A stretch of 64,000 nucleotides of DNA from Actinoallomurus bryophytorum (GTDB taxonomy: Bacteria; Actinomycetota; Actinomycetes; Streptosporangiales; Streptosporangiaceae): NCBI RefSeq assembly GCF_006716425.1, contig NZ_VFOZ01000001.1:4650001-4714000 (forward strand), in the 5' to 3' direction. The translations under genes were made by a program, and so were the position numbers. Of this stretch, positions 44,339 through 50,266 are shown piece after piece. The first letter of the stretch is position 1. Each line of letters starts with the position of its first letter. A model generated the notes under the pieces. That model had not been told where the DNA came from, made no database searches, and was given only the letters and a program-made list of their open reading frames with translations.

Positions 44339-44416
44339 GTGAATACCGCACTATGGCATCTGTCGCAGCGCATGCGATATGAGCTGCGTGCTGTCCTCGC
44401 GGAGACCTCCGGGTAA
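44339..44416 (+). CDS. 25-residue leader peptide
   Basis: A short frame starts at GTG 44339, eight bases after AAGGAGGG, and ends at TAA 44414. The peptide has one Trp and several Arg/Leu (ALWHLSQRMRYELRAVL). Promoter, strong ribosome site, short peptide and then a terminator hairpin are the parts of a translation-sensing attenuator. What it would sense is unknown. The first tRNA behind it carries a Trp anticodon. Confidence 0.55.
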   Translation: MNTALWHLSQRMRYELRAVLAETSG

Positions 44417-44436
44417 GGCATACCGCCTGATCGGAG

Positions 44437-44471
44437 GCCGCCTGAGGACAACGTCCCAGGCGGCTTTTCTT
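44437..44471 (+). terminator. intrinsic terminator with a competing upstream arm
   Basis: GCCGCCTG (44437-44444) pairs with CAGGCGGC (44457-44464). The stem extends inside by GGAC/GTCC and is followed by TTTTCTT (44465-44471). A second CCGCCTG at 44423-44429 could pair with the same 3' arm. CCTCCG (44406-44411) can pair with CGGAGG (44432-44437). The alternatives are mutually exclusive, as in attenuators. Confidence 0.75.
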
Positions 44472-44543
44472 ATGGGTGAGCCAGCGGATAGGCGACCGGT
44501 TTCCAAGTCCGGCGGAATGCGGGTTCGACTCCTGCCGCCCATG
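44472..44543 (+). tRNA. tRNA-Trp (CCA), array member 1
   Basis: Acceptor ATGGGTG/CGCCCAT, anticodon loop TTCCAAG giving CCA, T arm GCGGG-TTCGACT-CCTGC. Position 8 is A instead of T and the anticodon stem has one T-T pair, so it is slightly degenerate. It begins one base after the terminator T tract. Confidence 0.7.
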
Positions 44544-44628
44544 CATTGCCTTCTCGTTTCGGCGATGGCACGTGAATTGACAACTCAACAGCGCGCTGAT
44601 TACGCGCGGCCTTCGTGTGCCGCGCCCT

Positions 44629-44701
44629 GCCTCTGTAGCTCAGTGGAGAGAGCGCCCGCTTGCGGAGCGGGAGGCCCCAGGTTCGAGTCCTGGCGGAGGT
44701 G
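44629..44701 (+). tRNA. tRNA-Arg (GCG), array member 2
   Basis: Well-formed cloverleaf: acceptor GCCTCTG/CGGAGGT, T8-A9, D stem CTC/GAG, perfect anticodon stem CCCGC/GCGGG with loop TTGCGGA, T arm CCAGG-TTCGAGT-CCTGG. The GCG anticodon is rare in bacteria, where CGN codons are normally read by ACG (inosine). Confidence 0.85.
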
Positions 44702-44707
44702 CTGCGT

Positions 44708-44779
44708 TCCCGGGTCGTCCAGTCGGAAGGACACGTGATTCTGGATCACGAGAGCGAGGTTCGAATCCTTGCCTGGGAG
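44708..44779 (+). tRNA. tRNA-Gln (CTG), array member 3
   Basis: Acceptor TCCCGGG/CCTGGGA, D stem GTCC/GGAC, anticodon stem CGTGA/TCACG with loop TTCTGGA, T loop TTCGAAT. The fold is intact; it starts six bases after member 2. Confidence 0.85.
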
Positions 44780-44783
44780 CTCC

Positions 44784-44852
44784 GCCGCCGCACACGGCTT
44801 GTGACCCCGCCCTCGTAAGGCGGGCGGCCCGGGTCGGCACCGGGTGGCGGCT
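44784..44852 (+). tRNA. tRNA-Thr-like (CGT), array member 4, degenerate loops
   Basis: Acceptor GCCGCCG/TGGCGGC and anticodon stem CCGCC/GGCGG with loop CTCGTAA are sound. The D arm is minimal (CAC/GTG) and the T loop is GTCGGCA instead of TTCRANT. It may be a decaying or minimal tRNA. Confidence 0.45.
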
Positions 44853-44856
44853 TTGA

Positions 44857-44929
44857 ACGCTCGTAGCCCAATCGGCAGAGGCACCGGCCCGAGGAGCCGG
44901 AGGTGCGGGTTCGAGTCCCGCCGAGCGTA
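44857..44929 (+). tRNA. tRNA-Leu-like (GAG), array member 5
   Basis: Perfect acceptor ACGCTCG/CGAGCGT, T8-A9, anticodon stem CCGGC/GCCGG, T arm GCGGG-TTCGAGT-CCCGC. The loop CCGAGGA has C instead of T at position 33. The variable loop is short although leucine tRNAs normally have a long one, so the charging identity is open. Confidence 0.7.
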
Positions 44930-44939
44930 CGGATTTCTT

Positions 44940-45012
44940 GCCGCCATAGCCCAACTGGTAGAGGTGTCGCGCTCAGAACGCGAAGGTCAAGGTTCGAATC
45001 CTTGTGGCGGTA
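44940..45012 (+). tRNA. tRNA-Leu-like (CAG), array member 6
   Basis: Acceptor GCCGCCA/TGGCGGT, T8-A9, anticodon stem TCGCG/CGCGA with loop CTCAGAA, T arm CAAGG-TTCGAAT-CCTTG. The anticodon reads CUG (Leu), but the variable loop is the short class I type. Confidence 0.75.
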
Positions 45013-45027
45013 CTACGTGCAGGTCAT

Positions 45028-45099
45028 GGCCCCTTCGACTACGGGTTAGGTTCCGGGGTTCTCAACTCCGGGGAGCGGGTTCGAGTCCCGCAGGGGCTA
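45028..45099 (+). tRNA. tRNA-Glu (CTC), array member 7
   Basis: Acceptor GGCCCCT/AGGGGCT, anticodon stem CGGGG/CTCCG with loop TTCTCAA, T arm GCGGG-TTCGAGT-CCCGC. The D stem has a mismatch. Confidence 0.8.
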
Positions 45100-45104
45100 C
45101 GCGA

Positions 45105-45180
45105 AGCGCAGTGGGGGAGCTCGGCCGTCCCCGTCGGTTTCATACGCCGAAGATCGTGGGTTCGAATCCCACCTGCGCCA
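45105..45180 (+). tRNA. tRNA-Met (CAT), array member 8
   Basis: Anticodon loop TTCATAC in stem TCGGT/GCCGA, D stem GGGG/CCCC, T arm GTGGG-TTCGAAT-CCCAC, acceptor AGCGCAG/CTGCGCC. The first acceptor pair is an A-C mismatch, as in initiators, but the three G-C pairs of an initiator anticodon stem are not all present. Elongator, initiator or Ile2 cannot be decided. Confidence 0.75.
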
Positions 45181-45184
45181 CTGG

Positions 45185-45255
45185 TCCGGTGTCATCCAAC
45201 GGCAGGATGCGCGGTTGTTACCCGCGTAATGCTGGTTCGAGTCCAGCCGCCGGAG
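45185..45255 (+). tRNA. tRNA-Asn (GTT), array member 9
   Basis: Acceptor TCCGGTG/CGCCGGA, D stem ATCC/GGAT, anticodon stem CGCGG/CCGCG with loop TTGTTAC, T arm GCTGG-TTCGAGT-CCAGC. Fully formed. Confidence 0.88.
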
Positions 45256-45266
45256 CGTGTTCTCCC

Positions 45267-45339
45267 GCCCTCGTAGCTCAGTGGACAGAGCGCCCGCCTC
45301 CGAAGCGGGAGGCCGCCGGTTCGACTCCGGCTGAGGGTA
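45267..45339 (+). tRNA. tRNA-Arg (CCG), array member 10
   Basis: Acceptor GCCCTCG/TGAGGGT, T8-A9, D stem CTC/GAG, anticodon stem CCCGC/GCGGG with loop CTCCGAA, T arm GCCGG-TTCGACT-CCGGC. It closely resembles member 2, suggesting duplication within the array. Confidence 0.88.
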
Positions 45340-45364
45340 CAGCGGCCCCCCGACGGGACGCCGT

Positions 45365-45437
45365 GGTGTTCATGGTGCAACGGCAGCACACCGGGTTGTG
45401 GTCCCGGAGATGGTGGGTTCGATTCCCCCTGATCACC
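45365..45437 (+). tRNA. tRNA-His (GTG), array member 11
   Basis: Acceptor GTGTTCA/TGATCAC with one mismatch, an extra G at -1 facing C73 as histidine tRNAs require, D stem GTGC/GCAC, anticodon stem CCGGG/CCCGG with loop TTGTGGT, T loop TTCGATT. Confidence 0.8.
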
Positions 45438-45441
45438 CTGA

Positions 45442-45523
45442 GCATGGGCCTGGTCACCGGTGAGACCAAGCGGCTGTAAACCGCCCGCTTCGCGCTGTGC
45501 AGGTTCGACTCCTGCCCCATGCA
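45442..45523 (+). tRNA. tRNA-Tyr (GTA), array member 12
   Basis: Perfect acceptor GCATGGG/CCCATGC, D stem GGTC/GACC, anticodon loop CTGTAAA, a long variable arm (CCGCTTCGCG region) as expected for bacterial tyrosine tRNA, and T arm GCAGG-TTCGACT-CCTGC. Confidence 0.85.
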
Positions 45524-45602
45524 CGTACCGCGGCTCACCGGACCGAGCACCCGGCTGCGAACCGGGGGACTCCCACGGGAAAGGTTCTCCGCTGTGCGTG
45601 CT
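45524..45602 (+). other. tRNA-like remnant after the array
   Basis: A D-like arm GCTC/GAGC and an anticodon-like arm CCCGG-CTGCGAA-CCGGG (GCG) are present. No TTCRANT T loop follows, and the best acceptor pairing would overlap the end of the tyrosine tRNA. It is probably a decayed thirteenth member. Confidence 0.35.
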
Positions 45603-45682
45603 GGAGTGAACCGTCAGACGTTCGGCTCCGTATGCCGAAAGGGGGCAGGTGTGCAGCACCCCACGGCGAAGGGAGCCAGGCG

Positions 45683-46285
45683 TTGATATCGGACAGGTCG
45701 CCGAGCGCGCGTGCCCAGTGGCAGGCCTGCCGGGCGAAGACCCGCTGTGCGCGTGGTGCCCGGTTTGTGACTGGGGCGGACATCGTCCGGATCTCTCGTG
45801 CGCTTGCCTTGGAACCATGGCATTTCACGCAGACCGCGCCCGCCGTGGCCGGCGACCCCACGGGAATCGTCCTCGACAAGGGTCGGCGCCGGGTCTTCCT
45901 CAAGCTTGCCAACGCCACTCACGGGTGCGTCTTTTCGGTCCGTACTCCCAGCGGCGTCAGCTGCTGCGGCCTTGGAGACATCGCACCGATCTCTTGCCGG
46001 ATCTTCCCGGCCGACACGAAGGACGGCGCCCCGGTGATACGTCCCGAGCCCGGAGATGACGGCCGGGAGTGGAAGCTGGAGGATCTGGACCAGGAGGCGC
46101 TGACCGAAGCCCTGCGCACCTGGTCGGCCGACCGCGACCAGTGGTTCGAGATCGTGGCGCGGTGGAACGCGCTGGCGGCCGAGTCCGGCTCGGAGTCCGA
46201 CATCGAGGACTTCCAGCGCTATCTGCTCGAGGCGGTGACGGCCCGCACGGCCGGCGCCGCGTGGCCAGAGGAGGCGACGGCGTGA
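45683..46285 (+). CDS. YkgJ-type cysteine-cluster protein A
   Basis: The roughly 200-residue protein has the pattern ACRAKTRCARGARFVTGADIVRISRALALEPWHF followed by GCVFSVRTPSGVSCCGLGDIAPISCRIFPA. This is the Zn/Fe-chelating YkgJ-like family with Cys residues in both halves. TTG 45683 is proposed because GGGAG lies eight bases upstream and the N-terminal Cys pair is kept; GTG 45767 would remove it. Its stop overlaps the start of the next YkgJ-type gene (GTGA), so the two are probably made together. The function is unknown. Confidence 0.75.
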   Translation: MISDRSPSARAQWQACRAKTRCARGARFVTGADIVRISRALALEPWHFTQTAPAVAGDPTGIVLDKGRRRVFLKLANATHGCVFSVRTPSGVSCCGLGDIAPISCRIFPADTKDGAPVIRPEPGDDGREWKLEDLDQEALTEALRTWSADRDQWFEIVARWNALAAESGSESDIEDFQRYLLEAVTARTAGAAWPEEATA

Positions 46286-46854
46286 ACGGCAGTGGTGCCA
46301 ATGTCGCCGGCTGTGCCGACTGCGGTGGCAAATGCTGCCGCTCGTACGTCGTCGGGGTGACCGCCAGGGATGTCCGGGTGCTCGCAGACGGAGCCGCCAT
46401 GGATCCGGGCGACTTCGTCAGGCTGATCGACACCGACAAGGAGGGCTTCCGCCTTCGGGCGGGCGGGCCCGCGAAGAAACTCTGCCTGCAGCGCATACCG
46501 GAGACCGGCGCCTGCGTGCTCCTCATGGAGATCGCTTCCGGCAAGGCCCGGTGCGGTGTTTACGCCCACCGTCCGCTGGTGTGCAGCAACTTCCCCACGA
46601 GCCTTGAGAACGGCGGGGTGACGATCCGGAAGAACATGGCCTGCGGCCCCGACTCCTGGAACCTCGCCACGATGGACCTTCCCGCCTACCGTCGCGACCT
46701 CATCCGTGACGAAGAGGCACGGGCCGAACACCGAAAGATCATGCGGGCGTGGAACAAGCGCGTCGATGCCTCCAGCCGCGAAGCGACGCCCGAGGATCTT
46801 TACGAATATCTGATGAACCCCCCGCTCGAAGCGGAGCAAGGTCACAAAGACTGA
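46282..46854 (+). CDS. YkgJ-type cysteine-cluster protein B
   Basis: The 190-residue protein has the full N-terminal motif CADCGGKCCRSYVVGVTARDV and further Cys at KLCLQR, GACVLL, ARCGVYAHRPLVCSNFP, typical of YkgJ-like metal-chelating proteins. The GTG start overlaps the stop of protein A. Such proteins may bind iron-sulfur or zinc; no enzyme activity is assigned. A paired arrangement with a diverged partner suggests a heterodimer (inference). Confidence 0.85.
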   Translation: MNGSGANVAGCADCGGKCCRSYVVGVTARDVRVLADGAAMDPGDFVRLIDTDKEGFRLRAGGPAKKLCLQRIPETGACVLLMEIASGKARCGVYAHRPLVCSNFPTSLENGGVTIRKNMACGPDSWNLATMDLPAYRRDLIRDEEARAEHRKIMRAWNKRVDASSREATPEDLYEYLMNPPLEAEQGHKD

Positions 46855-46875
46855 ACCGCGGCGCCGTACGAGGAG

Positions 46876-47856
46876 TCAAAGGTGCGGCGGCAGTCCGAAC
46901 AGGGAGAACAGGCCTCCGGTCTCGATGAAGTAGTGGAGTCCCGTGATCCGGTCGCCGGTCAGCTCGAGGACGTGCACCGAGAAGGGCTCGAACCGGCCGC
47001 CCGGGCCGCTGGGGCGGTATTGCCCGAACGCGGGGGAGGAGTTCGCCGCGATCGGGACCAGGCGTGAGCCCTCGCACTCGATGCCGGGTCCGCTCCACCA
47101 CGCGCGCATGCGTTCGGGGCCGCGCATCCACAGGTCGTACGGCGGCATCGACTGGGTCGCCTCCTCGTGCAGCAGCGACACCAGGGAGTCCAGGTCGTAC
47201 CGCTCGAACGCGTCGACGTAGCGCGTGACCAGCTCGCGTTGCGTGTCGTCCATCGGCCGGACCGGGTCGGAGTCGCTGACGCCGCGCTCGCCGAGCGTGG
47301 AACGGGCTCGCTGGAGCGCGCTGTTGACCGACGCGGAGGTGGTGCCGAGCAGCTCGGCGACCTCTTTGGCCGTCCAGCGCAGCACCTCCCTCAGGATCAG
47401 CACCGCCCGCTGCCGGGGCGGCAGGTGCTGCAGCGCGGCGACGAACGCGAGGCGGACCGTCTCACGGGACACGGCCTGCTCGGCCGGGTCACCGCCGGCC
47501 GCCGCCAGGACACTGGAGTCGGGGACCGGCCCGACCCACGTGGTCTCGGCGAGCGGCGGGCCGAGCGGGGAGTCGGGGGCCCAGGCGGGACCCAGGTCGA
47601 TCGGGCGCGCACGGCGCTGCCGCCCCTTGAGCAGGTCGAAGCACACGTTGGTGGCGATGTGGTAGAGCCAGGACCGCAGCGCGGCGCGCCCTTCGAAGCG
47701 ATGGAGGCCGCGCCACGCGCGTACGAGCGTCTCCTGTACGGCGTCCTCGGCCTCGAAGGCCGACCCGAGCATCCGGTAGCAGTAGCCGGTCAGCTCGACC
47801 CGGTGCTGCTCCAGCTCCTCGAACCGGTGTGATGTGCCGCTCACGGTCTCGCTCAT
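46876..47856 (-). CDS. ECF sigma factor with C-terminal SnoaL-like domain
   Basis: The 326-residue protein has sigma region 2 (GYCYRMLGSAFEAEDAVQETLVRAWRGLHRFEGRAALRSWLYHIATNVCFDLLKGR), region 4 (LPPRQRAVLILREVLRWTAKEVAELLGTTSASVNSALQRARSTL) and a C-terminal SnoaL-like domain (VTRYVDAFERYDLDSLVSLLHEEATQSMPPYDLWMRG). This layout (TIGR02960, similar to mycobacterial SigG) uses the extra domain in place of an anti-sigma factor. ATG 47856 is chosen from the family length. Confidence 0.92.
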   Translation of the reverse strand: MSETVSGTSHRFEELEQHRVELTGYCYRMLGSAFEAEDAVQETLVRAWRGLHRFEGRAALRSWLYHIATNVCFDLLKGRQRRARPIDLGPAWAPDSPLGPPLAETTWVGPVPDSSVLAAAGGDPAEQAVSRETVRLAFVAALQHLPPRQRAVLILREVLRWTAKEVAELLGTTSASVNSALQRARSTLGERGVSDSDPVRPMDDTQRELVTRYVDAFERYDLDSLVSLLHEEATQSMPPYDLWMRGPERMRAWWSGPGIECEGSRLVPIAANSSPAFGQYRPSGPGGRFEPFSVHVLELTGDRITGLHYFIETGGLFSLFGLPPHL

Positions 47857-47978
47857 CTGGGCACCATCTCCGTCGATTCGGCGAGCCTGGCCGGGGACCG
47901 ACCATGCTAGGCGCCGACGCTGACAGAACGCCGACACCGCCGTTGACATGGAACGCCGCGATCCGGAGGATCCAAAAT

Positions 47979-49265
47979 ATGGCTTCCGTCCCGAGTAATC
48001 CCGAATCAGTCTTCACGTACGGCGCGCCGCTGCTGAAGTTCGGCACCGGGTCCTCCGCGGAGATCGGCTACGACCTCGGCCAGTACGGGGCGCGCCGCGT
48101 CCTGGTCGTCACCGACCCGGGTGTCGCCGCCACGGGCGCTCCCCAGCGGATCGCCGAGCAGATGAAGGCGTACGGGATCGAGGCGGAGGTGTTCGACGGC
48201 GTACGCATCGAGCCGACCGACGCCGGGATGCGCGAGGCGATCGGGTACGCGCGGGACTCGGGGCCCTGGGACGCCTTCGTCGCGGTCGGCGGGGGATCCA
48301 GCATCGACACCGCCAAGGCCATCAACCTCCTGACCACCAACGACGGCGACCTCGCCGACTACCTCAACCCGCCGATCGGCGCGGGACGTGCCCCCGCGCG
48401 GCCGTTGAACCCGCTGGTGGCGGTGCCGACCACGACCGGAACCGGCGCGGAGAGCACGACCGTCTGCGTGCTCGACGTCCTGGATCTTCGGGTGAAGACC
48501 GGCATCAGCCATCCGCGCCTGCGGCCCACCCTCGCGGTGGTCGACCCCGACCTCACCCGTACCCAGCCGTCGGGCGTGACGGCCTCGGCCGGCATGGACA
48601 TCGTCTGTCACGCGCTGGAGAGCTACACGGCCCGGCCCTACACCTCCTTCGAGCGCAAGCGGCCCGAGGAGCGGGTGCCGTACTGCGGCGCCAACCCGGT
48701 CGCCGACATGTGGTCCGAGCGCGCCCTGGCGCTGGTCGCACGCTCGTTCCGCACCGCCGTACGCGACGGGGACGACACGGAGGCCCGCGGCGAGATGGCG
48801 CTCGCCGCGACCTTCGCCGGCCTGGGCTTCGGCAACGCCGGCGTGCACATCCCGCACGCCAACGCGTACCCGATCGCCGGCCAGGTCAGGGACTTCCATC
48901 CGGCCGGCTACCCGCGGGAGGAGCCGATGGTGCCGCACGGCATGGCGGTCTCCCTCACCGCACCGGAGGCGTTCCGGTTCACCTTCGAGGCGGAACCGGA
49001 CCGGCATGTACGCGCGGCGGAGCTGCTCGAACCCCGGCTCGACCGGAGCGGCGACCCGGCGGAGTACCTGCCCTCGGTGCTGATCCGCCTGATGCGTGAC
49101 ATCGGGATCCCGAACGGGATCGCGGACGTCGGCTACACGGACGCCGACGTCACCGACCTCGTCGCGGGCACGCTGAAGCAGCAGCGGCTCCTCGCCACCT
49201 CGCCGCGGGAGACGACCGAGGACGACCTCGCCGGGATCCTCACCCGGTCGATGTCCCTCTGGTAG
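47979..49265 (+). CDS. iron-containing alcohol dehydrogenase (hydroxyacid-oxoacid transhydrogenase-like)
   Basis: The 428-residue group III dehydrogenase has the NAD-binding GGGSSIDTAKAINLL, the VPTTTGTGAESTTVCVLD motif, and the metal-site His cluster (MDIVCHALESYTARPY, VHIPHANAYPIAGQV, MVPHGMAVSLTAP). Its closest resemblance is to ADHFE1-type hydroxyacid-oxoacid transhydrogenases, which couple 4-hydroxybutyrate oxidation to 2-oxoglutarate reduction. ATG 47979 follows GGAGGA. It is divergent from the ECF sigma gene. Confidence 0.9.
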   Translation: MASVPSNPESVFTYGAPLLKFGTGSSAEIGYDLGQYGARRVLVVTDPGVAATGAPQRIAEQMKAYGIEAEVFDGVRIEPTDAGMREAIGYARDSGPWDAFVAVGGGSSIDTAKAINLLTTNDGDLADYLNPPIGAGRAPARPLNPLVAVPTTTGTGAESTTVCVLDVLDLRVKTGISHPRLRPTLAVVDPDLTRTQPSGVTASAGMDIVCHALESYTARPYTSFERKRPEERVPYCGANPVADMWSERALALVARSFRTAVRDGDDTEARGEMALAATFAGLGFGNAGVHIPHANAYPIAGQVRDFHPAGYPREEPMVPHGMAVSLTAPEAFRFTFEAEPDRHVRAAELLEPRLDRSGDPAEYLPSVLIRLMRDIGIPNGIADVGYTDADVTDLVAGTLKQQRLLATSPRETTEDDLAGILTRSMSLW

Positions 49266-49276
49266 GCGGCCTCCGG

Positions 49277-50113
49277 TCAGGTCTTGCGGGCCACGCCCGC
49301 GTACCCCCAGGAGTGTTCGGGGTGCTCGAACGGCACGTCGGTCTCGGCGGGACGCCACAGCGGGAGGTACACCAGGCCGGGGTCGAGCAGCTCCAGGCCG
49401 TCGAAGAACGTCTCGACGCTCGCGTGGTCGCGCGGCCTGCCGGGCGCCGAGGCGCGCGAGTAGAGCTTCTCCACCGCCTCGACGACCTGGTTGGAACGTC
49501 CGTCGAGTGTGCCGTGGGAGAGGGCGAGGTAGCTTCCGGGCACCGTGGCGGCCGTGAGGCGCTTCACCAGGTCGCCCGGCTGCTCCTCGTCGGTGATGAA
49601 GTGCAGGACGGCGACGAGCAGGAGGCCCAGCGGCTGGTCGAAGTCGATGAGCCTGGTCACGTCCGGGTGGGCGAGGATCAGCTCGGGTTCGCGTAGGTCC
49701 GCGTGCACGATCGTGGCCCGGTCGTTGCCGGCCAGGATCGACCGGCTGTGCGCGATGGCGACCGGGTCGGTGTCGACGTAGACCACCCGGGACTCCGGAG
49801 CCGCGGATTGGGCGATCTCGTGGACATTTCCCGAGGTCGGTACGCCGGATCCGATATCGAGAAACTGCCGGATCCCCGCGTCGACCAGGAACTTCACCGC
49901 CCGGCCCAGAAACGCGCGGTTCGCTCGTGCGGCGTCACGCGCGGTCGGCTCGATCGCGGTGAGCGCGCTCGCCACGTCGCGGTCGGCGGCGAAATTGTGT
50001 GAACCGCCCAGTAGGGCGTCGTATACCCGGGCGACATTGGCGCGTTCCACATCGACTTCGGGGGGTGCCCAGCTTTCGTGCTCCACCTGTCCGCCATTCG
50101 TGTCAGGGGTCAC
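49277..50113 (-). CDS. DUF574-type SAM-dependent methyltransferase (copy 2)
   Basis: The 278-residue protein is a second Methyltransf_19 member: VDVERANVARVYDALLGGSHNFAADRDV, FLDIGSGVPTSGNVHEIAQ (SAM site), VVYVDTDPVAIAHSRSIL, LLLVAVLHFITDEEQP. GTG 50113 is set by the family start. It shares fold and motif order with the copy at 14307 but differs clearly in sequence. The acceptor is unknown. It is divergent from the PP2C phosphatase gene. Confidence 0.9.
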   Translation of the reverse strand: MTPDTNGGQVEHESWAPPEVDVERANVARVYDALLGGSHNFAADRDVASALTAIEPTARDAARANRAFLGRAVKFLVDAGIRQFLDIGSGVPTSGNVHEIAQSAAPESRVVYVDTDPVAIAHSRSILAGNDRATIVHADLREPELILAHPDVTRLIDFDQPLGLLLVAVLHFITDEEQPGDLVKRLTAATVPGSYLALSHGTLDGRSNQVVEAVEKLYSRASAPGRPRDHASVETFFDGLELLDPGLVYLPLWRPAETDVPFEHPEHSWGYAGVARKT

Positions 50114-50266
50114 TGACTGGCCGTGACCACACTGGAAAGCCCGGTCGTGATCAAGCCTAGATGGTTGGGGCGTACGGGTCGATGTGCGCGCGGCATATCC
50201 GTATATAGTTCCCGAATTCGCCAGCGTGTGGCGTTGCTCCCTCATGCCCGCTCATAGGAGGATCTG

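Noticed and set aside
44082-44342. Plus-strand frame of 86 codons before the tRNA array
   Set aside because: No motif and poor start context; it runs through the promoter of the leader peptide.
45524-45602. A thirteenth functional tRNA
   Set aside because: No recognisable T loop, and the acceptor would overlap the tyrosine tRNA; kept only as a remnant.
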